Assembly: GCA_003169845.1 (NCBI GenBank)
Contig: PNAG01000028.1
Span: 83,490-147,489, forward strand
Reading direction: 5' to 3'
DNA: 64,000 nucleotides
From: Candidatus Dormiibacterota bacterium
Lineage (GTDB): Bacteria; Chloroflexota; Dormibacteria; Dormibacterales; Dormibacteraceae
Of this stretch, positions 35,715 through 44,139 are shown piece by piece (the first letter of the stretch is position 1; each line of letters starts with the position of its first letter). The translations under genes were made by a program, and so were the position numbers. The notes beneath the pieces are model-generated. The model did not search any database. It was given only the letters and a program-made list of their open reading frames with translations, and was not told the origin of the DNA.

Positions 35715-36608
35715 CTAGTTTGCCGTGCGCTTCGGCCTCTTCACAGTACCTTTTACGCGCTCGGCCGCCCACCGGCCCCAGATCTGCGCCCACACGAGGC
35801 CGTTGCCGAAAGCCGACTCGTCCTCGGCGTGGTGCTTGAAGTGGTAGGCCCACATGGACCTGTGTCGCTCATACGACATCTGCCGCTCCGCCTCGGGCGT
35901 GGCCGGCTTGACGTGGTGGGTGGCGCCCGCCGAGGGCTGGTAGAAGACCTTCCATCCGCCGAGCTTCAGCCGGTAGCAGAGATCGAGGTCCTCGCCGAAC
36001 ATGAAATAGCGCGGATCGAAGAAGCCGACCCGCTCCAGGGCGGCCATGCGCACCATCAGGCACGCGCCGGACCCTGCGTCCATCTCATGCACATCCGATT
36101 CGGGGAGATGACCCATATTGTGCCGGCCAAACCTGGGGCTCTTGGGAAAGAGCCTGCTCAGGCCTACCGTGCGGTAGAAGAGGGTTCGAGGTATCGGAAA
36201 GGCCCGTCGCGCGTCCGGATCCAGGCCCCCGTCCGGCAGCACAAGCCTCGGGCCGACGGCGCCGGCGTCCGGACGCGTCAGCAGGAAGTCGGCCATCCTG
36301 CCCACCGACTGCGCGTCCACGGTCACGTCGGAGCTCAGGAGGAGGACGAAGCGGCCCTGGCAGCGCTCGAGGCCGATGTTGGCGGCCCGGCCGTAGCCAA
36401 GGTCCTTCGGCTGCACCAGCACGGTCGCCTGTGGGAACTCATCCGTCACGGCGGCCGCCGACCCGTCTGAAGAGTCGTTATCGACGACCACAGCCTCAAC
36501 TGGAACATCCGCGGTCGTGAAGAACGCCTGGAGACACTGGAACAGCAGGTCCTTGGCGTTGTGGCTGACGACCAGTGCTGAAACGAGGGGCTTGGCTTGA
36601 TCGGGCAT
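35715..36608 (-). CDS. family 2 glycosyltransferase
   Basis: A 297-aa GT-A-fold enzyme that transfers a nucleotide-activated sugar. It has SALVVSHNAKDLLFQCLQAF, VVVDNDSSDGSA, the metal-binding LLSSDVTVD and the GSGACLMVRMAALERVGFFD / FGEDLDLCYRLKLGGW acceptor-site motifs of the rhamnosyl-/WbbL-like subgroup. The ATG at 36608 is the start; upstream frame is not family-like. It is divergent from a polysaccharide flippase gene, so both may serve surface glycan synthesis. Confidence 0.92.
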   Translation of the reverse strand: MPDQAKPLVSALVVSHNAKDLLFQCLQAFFTTADVPVEAVVVDNDSSDGSAAAVTDEFPQATVLVQPKDLGYGRAANIGLERCQGRFVLLLSSDVTVDAQSVGRMADFLLTRPDAGAVGPRLVLPDGGLDPDARRAFPIPRTLFYRTVGLSRLFPKSPRFGRHNMGHLPESDVHEMDAGSGACLMVRMAALERVGFFDPRYFMFGEDLDLCYRLKLGGWKVFYQPSAGATHHVKPATPEAERQMSYERHRSMWAYHFKHHAEDESAFGNGLVWAQIWGRWAAERVKGTVKRPKRTAN

Positions 36609-36655
36609 CGGAAACGCATTATCCCCGCCGGGAAGGCACGGACGCGTCAAGTAGA

Positions 36656-37981
36656 ATGCCCGGGACTGTGCAAACCGGCGCGCGACTGGGTCTCGGCCAG
36701 CGCCTGGCCCAGGTCCGGCAGAACCGGTTGGTCCGGCAAAACCTGGTCCTGTTCGCAGGCGGCCTGGTCGCCGGCATTGGCGGCTTCGTTTACCACGCCA
36801 TTGCCGGCCGCGTCCTCGGACCGGCCACCTACGGTCAGGTCGCATTCCTGATCGCGGTGTACGCGGTCGGAACCGCCCCCGCACTGATCCTGATCGTGGT
36901 GCTGGCCCGCTACACGGCCACGCTCGCGGCGAGGGGTGACGCCGGGGTGCGCTCGCTGCTCGGCCGCACGGCGCGACTCGTCGCCATCCCCTGCCTGGTG
37001 GCGGTGCTGCTCACGTCTTTGCTCGCGCGGCCGGTCGCCGCCTTCGAGCACCTTGGCTCGACGATCCCGATCCTCATCCTCGGCTTCTCGATCGCGCTGA
37101 TCTGGCAGGTTGCGATTCCGCGCGGCATCCTCCAGGGCCTGCAGCGGTTCCCGGCCCTCTCCCTGAACCTCTCTCTGGAGCTCGTGGTCCGCACCGTCGC
37201 GGTCTTCATCCTGCTGAAGGCCGGCTACGCGGTCTCCGGGGCGATGGCTGCCGTGTTCCTGGGCCTTGCGGTCTGCTTCGTGCTCGGCCTGTACACCCTG
37301 CGGGACCACTTCAAGCGGGTCGGCGCTCGGGTTCAGCTGCGCGTCATGGCCGGGTTCTCGCTGACCGCGGCCGCCGGAATCATCGGAATCCAGATCCTCT
37401 ACAACCAGGACGTCATCCTGGCCGAGCACTACCTCAACAGCCACGACGGAGGCATCTACGGTGGGCTCAACAAGATCGGCACGATCCTGTTCTTCCTGAC
37501 CCTGAGCGTCAGCCAGGTGCTCTTTCCTCGAGTCGTCGAGGCGGTGGCGAACGAGCAGCACCCGGGCCGCATCCTTCTCTACTCCGCCGGGATCCTCTCA
37601 GCGCTCGGAATGTGCGCGCTGCTCGTGTTCGCGGTCGTGCCGGGGCTGGTCGTCGGCGTCCTGTTCGGCCCGCGGTTCAGCGACGCGACACCGTATGTGT
37701 TTCCGGTTGGCGTCATCGGCCTGGCGCTAGCGCTGGACAACCTGTTGGTGCAGTTTTTCATGGCGGTCCACGACAGGGTCTTCGTCCCGATCCTGGCGCT
37801 CGCGGTCGTGGCGGAAGGCGGGCTCATCTTCTTGTTCCACGCTCGAGTCGGCGAGGTCGTGCTCGACGTGCTGGTGGCGCTGATCGGCCTCCTCGTGCTC
37901 CTCACGGTCCGCTGCTACGTGCTGCTGCCGACGCTGCACGCCGGCAGCCTGGGGGATGAGCGACCGCCGGTCACAGCCTGA
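36656..37981 (+). CDS. polysaccharide flippase (MOP/Wzx family)
   Basis: A 441-aa protein with about 12-14 transmembrane helices. It begins with the family pattern LVRQNLVLFAGGLVAGIGGFVY and AGRVLGPATYGQVAFLIA, and continues with helices typical of lipid-linked oligosaccharide flippases. TAGAAT at 36652-36657 overlaps the ATG, so an internal GTG at 36668 may be the true, nearly leaderless start. The gene ends beside the terminator of the convergent 5S rRNA gene. Its substrate is presumably a lipid-linked glycan. Confidence 0.9.
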   Translation: MPGTVQTGARLGLGQRLAQVRQNRLVRQNLVLFAGGLVAGIGGFVYHAIAGRVLGPATYGQVAFLIAVYAVGTAPALILIVVLARYTATLAARGDAGVRSLLGRTARLVAIPCLVAVLLTSLLARPVAAFEHLGSTIPILILGFSIALIWQVAIPRGILQGLQRFPALSLNLSLELVVRTVAVFILLKAGYAVSGAMAAVFLGLAVCFVLGLYTLRDHFKRVGARVQLRVMAGFSLTAAAGIIGIQILYNQDVILAEHYLNSHDGGIYGGLNKIGTILFFLTLSVSQVLFPRVVEAVANEQHPGRILLYSAGILSALGMCALLVFAVVPGLVVGVLFGPRFSDATPYVFPVGVIGLALALDNLLVQFFMAVHDRVFVPILALAVVAEGGLIFLFHARVGEVVLDVLVALIGLLVLLTVRCYVLLPTLHAGSLGDERPPVTA

Positions 37982-38020
37982 AAAAAGTAAGTCCCGGAGC
38001 CCTTGCGGGCCGCGGGACTT
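37981..38020 (-). terminator. intrinsic terminator of the 5S rRNA gene
   Basis: On the minus strand, AAGTCCCG and CGGGACTT (38020-38013 and 37996-37989) form the stem, with an inner GCCC/GGGC pair, followed by a T-rich run ending in TTTTTT at 37986-37981. It lies about 9 nt downstream of the mature 5S end and reaches the convergent flippase stop codon. Confidence 0.88.
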
Positions 38021-38028
38021 AGAAAACG

Positions 38029-38144
38029 CTCGGCAACGACCTACTCTCCCACCGGGTTACCCCGACAGTACCATCGGCGCAGGAGGGCTTAACTACCGTG
38101 TTCGGAATGGGAACGGGTGTTTCCCCTCCGCCATGGTCACCGAA
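38029..38144 (-). rRNA. rrf: 5S ribosomal RNA
   Basis: Read on the minus strand, the gene starts TTCGGTGACCATGG and carries the conserved CCGTTCCCATTCCGAACACG loop region and GGTGGGAGAGTAGGTCG near the 3' end. The ends pair (CGGTGAC with GTTGCCG) to close helix I. Length is about 116 nt. No 23S or 16S gene is adjacent: upstream is a promoter, a palindromic repeat and rpsU. It is therefore a solitary 5S gene. Confidence 0.96.
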
Positions 38145-38151
38145 CAAATCA

Positions 38152-38157
38152 ATTATA
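38152..38157 (-). promoter_or_regulatory. -10 box TATAAT for the solitary 5S gene
   Basis: A perfect TATAAT on the minus strand ends 7 nt before the mature 5S 5' end, so transcription would start at the rRNA itself. No good -35 hexamer is visible at 17 nt; the palindromic repeat occupies that position. Confidence 0.65.
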
Positions 38158-38170
38158 GCCAAACATCTAA

Positions 38171-38210
38171 TCCCTCCCCCCGTTCAGGGGGGAGGGCCTG
38201 GGTGAGGGGC
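38171..38210. repeat. dispersed GC-rich palindromic repeat, copy C
   Basis: TCCCTCCCCCC, the loop GTTC and GGGGGGAGGG are followed by CCTGGGTGAGGGGC. It lies just upstream of the 5S promoter. It is the same family as the copies at 8164, 24022 and 59195. Confidence 0.75.
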
Positions 38211-38281
38211 GAGGAAGAAGTCGGGTTGGATGGGCGCGAAAGAACCACCCGATAAAGACCCGGACGAAGGCTAAGACTGAC

Positions 38282-38455
38282 CTAGCGCGTGCGCCGGCGC
38301 CTGGCGCGGAGGCTCTTGATCTTGCGAGCTTCCGCCGGCGGGACGTAGTGCGCGCGTCGCCGCATCTCGCGCACGAGCCCCTGCTCCTGCACCTTGCGGC
38401 GGAACTCCCGAAGCGCCTGCTCGAACTCCTCGGGATCCTTGACGACTATTCGCAC
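38282..38455 (-). CDS. rpsU: 30S ribosomal protein S21 (bS21)
   Basis: A 57-aa protein: VVKDPEEFEQALREFRRKV, then QGLVREMRRRAHYVPP and an Arg/Lys-rich tail RARRRRTR, the bS21 pattern. The start is GTG 38455. No Shine-Dalgarno precedes it; TATCCT (rev. of 38465-38470) lies 9 nt upstream, suggesting a leaderless or near-leaderless mRNA. It is the first gene upstream of the solitary 5S gene on the same strand. Confidence 0.9.
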   Translation of the reverse strand: MRIVVKDPEEFEQALREFRRKVQEQGLVREMRRRAHYVPPAEARKIKSLRARRRRTR

Positions 38456-38513
38456 AACCCGAAAAGGATACCGGTTGGAGGGTGGCGCTGTTCTGTTAAA
38501 CCCTCGACCCGGT

Positions 38514-39395
38514 TTACTCCAGGACGTCGGGCCGGACGGCCCTGCCGATGGCGATCACCGCGAAGGCCAACGCGAAGGCGCCGATCACCACCAGAGCGTG
38601 GGTCGCATCGACCGGCGACAAAGGGGCGGCGAAGGCCGCCCGCGCGTGGTGGCCCGGCTCGATGAGGTTCAACACGATGTTGAGGTTGGGTCCGAGCTGG
38701 TACTGGCTGATGTTCAGCCACGGGTGGTCCTGTTTTGTGATCCGCGAGCCCAGCGCCTCCAGGATGACCGAGAAGTTGTCGACCGGGAAGAACGCCAGCG
38801 AGGCTGCCATGGCGAAAGCCAGAGAGCGCCCGATCCCCGCCGCGGCGGCGGCCATCAGGATGACGATTCCCATGCTCATGCCCTGCACCACCGCCCACAT
38901 CCCGAGGTCTTGCCAGAACTGGTTGGGTAGGTGCTGGAGCGGCGCGAGGCTGCCCGTCCAGGCGTTGACGAGCAGCGCGAGAATCCCTCCGGCGACCACG
39001 AGATATCCGGCGAGGAGCAGGATGCCGATGATCGCCAGGGTGAGCATCTTGGCGAGGAGCAGGCGCAGCCGCCCCGTTCCCCTCGCGTAGATGATGCGGA
39101 TCGTGCCCGACGAGTACTCCATGGCAAAGAGCCGCGAACCGACGATCAGGAGAAAGATTCCGGAGCCGATCTGAAAGATCGTCCCGAAGACGTCTCTCGC
39201 CCCATAAGCCCAGCCCGTCGGATCGGTCTTCAGCTGGTCCTGGATGTTCGAGGCGCTCGTGATCGCGAGCGTGATGATCGCCAGCAGCACGAAGGAGCCG
39301 GCGAGCATCAACCAGAAGCTGAGCTGCCGCGAGACCTTCAGGGTTTCGCCTCGCACCATCCCAAAAAAACGTGGACGCAGCGCCGACACGCTCAT
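38514..39395 (-). CDS. ABC-2 type transporter permease
   Basis: A 293-aa membrane subunit with six predicted transmembrane helices. It begins with the typical FFGMVRGETLKVSRQLSFWLML segment before helix 1, and AMEYSSGTIRIIYARGTGRLRLLLAKML after helix 2. The ATG overlaps the ATPase stop by 4 nt (ATGA), so the two subunits are co-translated. The exported substrate is unknown; relatives include lantibiotic- and drug-type exporters. Confidence 0.88.
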   Translation of the reverse strand: MSVSALRPRFFGMVRGETLKVSRQLSFWLMLAGSFVLLAIITLAITSASNIQDQLKTDPTGWAYGARDVFGTIFQIGSGIFLLIVGSRLFAMEYSSGTIRIIYARGTGRLRLLLAKMLTLAIIGILLLAGYLVVAGGILALLVNAWTGSLAPLQHLPNQFWQDLGMWAVVQGMSMGIVILMAAAAAGIGRSLAFAMAASLAFFPVDNFSVILEALGSRITKQDHPWLNISQYQLGPNLNIVLNLIEPGHHARAAFAAPLSPVDATHALVVIGAFALAFAVIAIGRAVRPDVLE

Positions 39396-40306
39396 GAGGT
39401 CCCTCCGGTGAGGCTGAGGAAGATGTCCTCGAGATCCTTCTGTCGCTCGCTCACGGCGTCTGGCGCCGCGCCGCTCTCGACCAGGAACTTGATGAGGTTG
39501 CGACCGCGCCCTTCGGGTGCGGGCGTGATGACCAGGCCGTCCTCGACGCGAGCCTGCAGGGCCCACGGCTGCCGGCGCAGCACGGCCACCAGCTCCGTTG
39601 GAGCATCGACCTTGACCTCGAATTCCCCCGATGACTGGAGCAGATCGTGGACCGGCGCGACGCGAACGAGCTTGCCGTGGTTGATGATTGCGACGCGCGT
39701 GCAGATCTGCTGCACCTCGGTCAACACATGGCTGGAGATGAAAACGGTCTTGCCCTCGGCGGCAAGGTTCCGCAAGAGGTCGCGCATCTCGACGATACCG
39801 GCGGGATCGAGCCCGTTGGCGGGCTCATCCAGGATGAGGAGGTCAGGATCATTGAGCAAAGCCATGCCCAGGCCGAGACGCTGCTTCATTCCCATGGAGT
39901 ACGTCCTGACCTTGTCCCCATCGCGCCCTTTGAGAGACACGATCTCGAGCACTTCGTCGATCCGCTTCTCCGACGCGCCGCCCAGCAGGTCCCCGATAGC
40001 GCGCAGGTTGTCGCGCCCCGAGAGATACCCGTAGAGCGCCGGCGACTCGACCAGCGCGCCGACGCGAGGCAGGACCTGGGCGCGATGCGAGCGAACCTCC
40101 TGGCCGAGGATCTCGACCGAGCCGCCCGTCGGGGCGATCAGGCCGAGGGCCATCCGGATCGTGGTCGTCTTACCGGCGCCGTTGGGCCCGAGAAAGCCGA
40201 AAAGCTCGGCGCGCTCGACCTGGAGGTCGAGGCGGTCGACCGCCAGTCGCGATCCGTACGACTTGGATAGGGCGATCGTGCGGATCGCCGCCGCGGTGCT
40301 GGCCAC
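39392..40306 (-). CDS. ABC transporter ATP-binding protein
   Basis: A 304-aa ATPase with Walker A GPNGAGKTT, signature YSMGMKQRLGLGMAL, Walker B LLILDEPANGLDPAG and the switch histidine in VFISSHVLTEV. The C-terminal extension (about 220-304) is the domain usual in DrrA/BcrA-like exporters. It pairs with the permease encoded downstream with a 4-nt overlap. It is separated by about 40 nt from the HtrA-type protease gene on the same strand. Confidence 0.95.
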   Translation of the reverse strand: MASTAAAIRTIALSKSYGSRLAVDRLDLQVERAELFGFLGPNGAGKTTTIRMALGLIAPTGGSVEILGQEVRSHRAQVLPRVGALVESPALYGYLSGRDNLRAIGDLLGGASEKRIDEVLEIVSLKGRDGDKVRTYSMGMKQRLGLGMALLNDPDLLILDEPANGLDPAGIVEMRDLLRNLAAEGKTVFISSHVLTEVQQICTRVAIINHGKLVRVAPVHDLLQSSGEFEVKVDAPTELVAVLRRQPWALQARVEDGLVITPAPEGRGRNLIKFLVESGAAPDAVSERQKDLEDIFLSLTGGTS

Positions 40307-40348
40307 TCCTACGTAAGCACCGCGGCGGCAGGTTTTATGACAGGGTCG

Positions 40349-41656
40349 CTACGGGTTCACCCCGGCGAGCGTCACCGTCGCGGTGTGGGTGCCACTCTGG
40401 TTCACAAACGTGATGGAGGCGCGCTCGCCCGGCCTGTGGGCCAGGAGTGTGTTGCCGAGGTCGTCGATGTTGGTGATCTGCGACCCGGCGACCGATGTGA
40501 TGACCGAGTAGCGCGTGATGCCGGCGCTCGCGGCGACTGAGCCGGTCTGAAGTCCAACCACCAGAGCGCCCGAGGACACGGTGAGGTTCAGCTGCGACAC
40601 GACGGTCGAGTCGATGTTCTGCACCGAGACTCCGATGTAGCCGGTCTGGCCGTAGATGACGTCCGAGCTCGCCTGTCCCGATCGGACCAGGTTGACCACG
40701 CTGAGGATGGTGTCCGAGGGGATCGCATAGTTGACGGTCGACGCCGACGAGCGGAAGCCCTGCACGTCACCGGCCGTGATCATCCCGACTACCTGCCCGG
40801 CCGAGTTGACGATCGGGCCGCCCGAATCGCCGGGGTAGATGGTGGCGTCGCTCTGGAGCATGCCGCTGAGCTGCTCCGACTTGCTGCCGCCTTCGCTCGC
40901 GGTGATGGTCTGGTCGAGAGCGGTGACGCTGCCCTGCGATACGTCGGGCGTGCCACCCTGGCCGAGCGCGTTGCCAAGCGCGACGATCGCGTCGCCGACC
41001 TTGACCGACGACGAGGGCGCGAAGCTGACCGTCGGCAGGTCCGTCACGCCGTCAACCTGGATCAGAGCGATGTCAGCGCTGGGGTCGACGCCGATCACGT
41101 GGGCGGTGTAGGTCTGGGAACGTCCCGCGATCGTGACCTGAATGCTTGTCGACCGGTCCACGACATGGTTGTTGGTGAGGATCTCGCCGTTTGACGTGAC
41201 GATCTGCCCGGTGCCGGCGGCCTGGCCCGACCCGACGACGGTGTTGATGTCGACGATGGCCGGATCGATCTTGGCGGCGATGGCGCTGGTGTTGAGGCTG
41301 CCGCCGGTGTTGGGACTTACGGGCTTAATCGGAGAGCCCGGTTGGGCGGGCTGGGCGGGCTGCTGGGCGACGGGTTGGGTGTTGTTCGTGTTGTTCTGCG
41401 CCGTGCCGTTGTGTGAGTTGATGGTGCGAGCCAGGCTCCAGCCGATGCCGGCTCCGGCCGCAGCGGCGACGACCGCGGCGACCACGACGGCCGCGGCGAT
41501 GCGGTGCCACACGGTGTTGGTGATCGGAGGGGCGGGCGGCGGAGGCGGCGCCCACGAAGGAACAGGAGCGCCGAACGATTGGGCCGGCGGCAGCAGCGAT
41601 CGATCAGGCGGCGGCCCGTCGGGGTGCTCGCTGGGTTGGTTTTGCATTTCCGACAT
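40349..41656 (-). CDS. membrane-anchored HtrA-like serine protease with PDZ domain
   Basis: A 435-aa S1C protease. A Pro-rich cytoplasmic N-terminus, one transmembrane helix (about residues 52-75) and a Pro/Gln linker precede the trypsin fold with His164 (TNNHVVD), Asp195 (DPSADIAL) and Ser278 (YPGDSGGP). A C-terminal PDZ domain (about 340-435) begins TGYIGVSVQN. It would act on misfolded proteins outside the membrane. A TraR-type zinc-finger gene lies upstream on the same strand. Confidence 0.94.
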   Translation of the reverse strand: MSEMQNQPSEHPDGPPPDRSLLPPAQSFGAPVPSWAPPPPPAPPITNTVWHRIAAAVVVAAVVAAAAGAGIGWSLARTINSHNGTAQNNTNNTQPVAQQPAQPAQPGSPIKPVSPNTGGSLNTSAIAAKIDPAIVDINTVVGSGQAAGTGQIVTSNGEILTNNHVVDRSTSIQVTIAGRSQTYTAHVIGVDPSADIALIQVDGVTDLPTVSFAPSSSVKVGDAIVALGNALGQGGTPDVSQGSVTALDQTITASEGGSKSEQLSGMLQSDATIYPGDSGGPIVNSAGQVVGMITAGDVQGFRSSASTVNYAIPSDTILSVVNLVRSGQASSDVIYGQTGYIGVSVQNIDSTVVSQLNLTVSSGALVVGLQTGSVAASAGITRYSVITSVAGSQITNIDDLGNTLLAHRPGERASITFVNQSGTHTATVTLAGVNP

Positions 41657-41762
41657 CGGGTCTTCCTCCGTAAACGTCTGAGAGTCTCTTGTGTTCCCAC
41701 GATGTCGTCCAAAGCTGGGAGGTGGTTGGACGGACCCTTAGGGTTTGCTGGGAAACAGGGTC

Positions 41763-42011
41763 CTAGCGGTTCCCGCTTTCCCACTCGGCCTGGCAGGCCA
41801 CGCAGCGGGTCGCGTCCGGCAGAGCTTCAAGCCGCTCGTCGCCGATCTTCCCGCCGCAGTCCTCGCAAATGCCGTAGGCGCCTTTGGCCTGGCGGTCGCG
41901 AGCGTGCGCGGCCTGCTGTCGATCACGCTCGAGGACCTGCCGGATGGTCTGAGTGTTCGCCCGCTCGGCTTGAACCTGTGCAAAGTCGGATTCTCCAAAC
42001 CCTTTGCTCAT
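41763..42011 (-). CDS. short DksA/TraR-type C4 zinc-finger protein
   Basis: An 82-aa protein with a helical N-terminus (ANTQTIRQVLERDRQQAAHARDR) and the C4 finger CEDC ... CVAC in the IGDERLEALPDATRC context. It is closer in size to phage/plasmid TraR than to DksA. A longer paralogue is at 7763. It is encoded 106 nt upstream of the HtrA-like protease on the same strand, and divergent from the SDR gene. Confidence 0.83.
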   Translation of the reverse strand: MSKGFGESDFAQVQAERANTQTIRQVLERDRQQAAHARDRQAKGAYGICEDCGGKIGDERLEALPDATRCVACQAEWESGNR

Positions 42012-42179
42012 ATGGACTCATTGTCCACTCGGGCGCTGGTTAAAACATTGAGGCGCACGACGACCACGAGCAAAGCGCCGAGGACCCACGTAATCGGCGA
42101 CCGAAGACGCGGTCTGCTCACTTCTAAACAATAGGATGAAGCCCGGCACCCAATCTGTGATGCGAAGGAGACGAGTGCA

Positions 42180-42929
42180 ATGGAGCTGGCTGGGCGAGTC
42201 GCGCTGGTTACAGGAGGTTCGGGTGACCTCGGGTCGGCCATCTGTCGCGCGCTGGCACGCAACAAAATGGACGTCGCTGTCACGTACGCGGGCGAGAAGG
42301 AGCGCGCGGACCGCGTAGTGGCCGAGGTGGAGGCGGCCGGTGGCCGCTCATGGGCAATCCACCTCGACCAATCGACCATCAACGAGCCGGAGGAGGTGGT
42401 CGCGTCGACGGCGCAGCATTTTGGACGGCTCGACGTGCTCATCAACAACGCGGCGTGGAACATTGGCATCCCATTCGCCGACCTCGAAGCGCTGACTCCG
42501 GAGATCTTTGACCGGATGTACGCCACGAACCTGCGCGGGCCCTACCTACTGTCGCGCGCTGCGGCTCGTCCAATGAAAGAGCAGGGCGAGGGCCGCATCG
42601 TGAACATCGGCTCGATCGGCGGCCTCCACCCTTCGAGCAGCAGCATCGCCTACTCGGCCACCAAAGCGGGCTTGATCCACCTCACACGATGTCTCGCGGT
42701 GGCGCTCGCGCCCGGCGTGCTCGTCAACTGCGTGGCCCCCGGACTGATCGAAGGCACTCGAATGGCGGCCCGGCTGCCGGATGCCATTCGCGAAGGGGCG
42801 CTTCAGAGGGCGGTCCTTCGGAGGGCGGCGTCAGTCGACGACATCGCGGACCAGGTCGTCACCTTCTGCCGCTCGGACAGCACCACGGGACAGGTGCTGC
42901 CGGTCGACGCGGGCGGAGTGTTCCATTGA
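42180..42929 (+). CDS. short-chain dehydrogenase/reductase (FabG-like)
   Basis: A 249-aa classical SDR. The NAD(P)-binding motif is VTGGSGDLGSA, followed by the NNAAWNIG motif, the active-site Ser in IGSIGGLHPSSSS, and the YSATKAG catalytic Tyr/Lys pair. VNCVAPGLIEGTRM completes the fold. GAAGGAG at 42164-42170, 9 nt upstream, supports the ATG. The basic/acidic pattern after strand 2 (TYAGEKERAD) does not securely show NADP preference. No pathway partner is adjacent. Confidence 0.92.
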   Translation: MELAGRVALVTGGSGDLGSAICRALARNKMDVAVTYAGEKERADRVVAEVEAAGGRSWAIHLDQSTINEPEEVVASTAQHFGRLDVLINNAAWNIGIPFADLEALTPEIFDRMYATNLRGPYLLSRAAARPMKEQGEGRIVNIGSIGGLHPSSSSIAYSATKAGLIHLTRCLAVALAPGVLVNCVAPGLIEGTRMAARLPDAIREGALQRAVLRRAASVDDIADQVVTFCRSDSTTGQVLPVDAGGVFH

Positions 42930-42931
42930 TG

Positions 42932-43306
42932 TCAAGCGCGCGGGCCGCCGGCCGGTTTTGGCGGATATGGCGCCGCGGCGCAGAAAGGGTCGACGAAGCG
43001 GCCCAACCACAGTGACCCTCGAAGATCACCACCGAAACGTCTCCTGAGCCCAAAGAGCGCGTACTCCAGGAGGGCGAGCAGCACACCGACCACGAATCCC
43101 AGGACCAGAGCCACGACGATGAAGATCCCGGATGGCTTGTCATACACGTGCGCTGAAGCAAAGAACACGACCAGGTACATCACGAATTCTGCGATCAGCC
43201 ACTGGGCTCGAATCCACCCTGTCTGCGCACGGCCTGCAGCAATTGCTGTCAGAACGCATACGTTGCAGGACGCGATCAGGAATGCTCCGGGGATGGCGAC
43301 GCTCAA
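42932..43306 (-). CDS. small membrane protein of unknown function
   Basis: A 124-aa protein with about three or four predicted transmembrane helices (FLIASCNVCVLTAIAAG, WLIAEFVMYLVVFFASA, FIVVALVLGFVVGVLLALLEYALFG), followed by an Arg/Gly/Pro-rich cytoplasmic tail. Composition and continuous hydrophobic pattern support a real gene, but no family is recognised. It is convergent with the SDR gene, with 2 nt between stop codons. Confidence 0.6.
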   Translation of the reverse strand: MSVAIPGAFLIASCNVCVLTAIAAGRAQTGWIRAQWLIAEFVMYLVVFFASAHVYDKPSGIFIVVALVLGFVVGVLLALLEYALFGLRRRFGGDLRGSLWLGRFVDPFCAAAPYPPKPAGGPRA

Positions 43307-43337
43307 ACCAGGCCGAGTCTAGCCCGGGAAAGTGAGA

Positions 43338-43362
43338 GGGGCTGCGGAGTGACCGCAGCCCC
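43338..43362 (-). terminator. hairpin downstream of the peptidase remnant
   Basis: A perfect 10-bp stem GGGGCTGCGG/CCGCAGCCCC with a 5-nt loop lies 10 nt beyond the stop of the remnant at 43372, on the minus strand. The T-run after it is weak (TCTCACTTTC). Confidence 0.6.
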
Positions 43363-43371
43363 GTGCGGTTT

Positions 43372-43542
43372 CTAGTGGCCGTTGACCGCCGCGACCAGGT
43401 CGGGAAGCAGCTTCGCGGCGTCTGGGGTTCCCCAGCCCGTCACCGCATCGTCCTTGCTGGCTACGCCAGCCTCCACCCATGCAGCCGACCGCTGGAAAGC
43501 GGCCACCCCACCCTGCGAATCTATTTCTTCAGGTTGACGATG
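43372..43542 (-). pseudogene. 3' remnant of a sedolisin-like (S53) peptidase gene
   Basis: A frame open for about 56 codons encodes AFQRSAAWVEAG followed by DDAVTGWGTPDAAKLLPDLV and a stop. The VTGWGTP(D/N) closing motif is typical of the C-terminus of S53/kumamolisin-type secreted peptidases. No start or catalytic region remains; the frame is cut by the TGA that ends the upstream tetR gene. Its stop and terminator-like hairpin survive, so the 5' part appears to have been replaced by the tetR-MFS cassette. The family call rests on one short motif. Confidence 0.5.
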
Positions 43543-44139
43543 TCAATTGCCCAAAGGCAGCCCGGCTTCCAGGTGGGCCATCGCAGCGTCCGCCAGCGTG
43601 CTCAGGTCGGCCTCTGGATCGCTCGCCACGGCGAGCACGGATGACATGAGCACGCCGATCACAGCGCCGGCCAGGTTGCGCACCGCGAAGTCCGTCGCGG
43701 CTCGCCCCGCGCGTGGCGCCAGCACCTCGGCGACCTGCTCGACCATGCCCGCGAACTGGCTCAGCATCGCTGCGCGCACATCTGGGTCTCGCTGGACCAG
43801 TGCCGTCCGCTGCTGCACCATCGCCATTTCCTCAAGGGTGATGGCAGAGAAAGTGCTGTTCATGGCGGCGCGCAAGGCGGCGATTGGACCCAGCTCCGGT
43901 GGCTGCGCGTTGAACGCGGCAATGATGAGCGGGTCGAGGTCGTCCTGCAGGATCAGGTCTTCCTTGCTCGAGAAATAGTTGAAGAAGGTGCTGGGCGAGA
44001 CCTCGGCCGCGCCGGCGATCTCGTCGATCGTGGTCTGTGCGAAGCCCTTCTTCAGGAACAGGCGCATGGCTTCTGTCTGGAGCGCCGCCCTGGTTTTGAG
44101 CTTCTTCCTCTCGCGCAGTCCGAGAGCGGCGTCAGGCAA
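43543..44139 (-). CDS. TetR family regulator of the adjacent MFS exporter
   Basis: A 198-aa regulator with the HTH region TEAMRLFLKKGFAQTTIDEIAGAAEVSPSTFFNYFSSKEDLI in family terms (recognition core TIDEIAGAAEVSPSTFFNYF, about residues 36-55). TTG 44139 has GGGAGG 6 nt upstream and is preferred over TTG 44145, which abuts that site. It overlaps the MFS gene's 3' end by 8 nt. It probably represses its own operon through the palindrome at 45696-45715. Confidence 0.9.
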   Translation of the reverse strand: MPDAALGLRERKKLKTRAALQTEAMRLFLKKGFAQTTIDEIAGAAEVSPSTFFNYFSSKEDLILQDDLDPLIIAAFNAQPPELGPIAALRAAMNSTFSAITLEEMAMVQQRTALVQRDPDVRAAMLSQFAGMVEQVAEVLAPRAGRAATDFAVRNLAGAVIGVLMSSVLAVASDPEADLSTLADAAMAHLEAGLPLGN

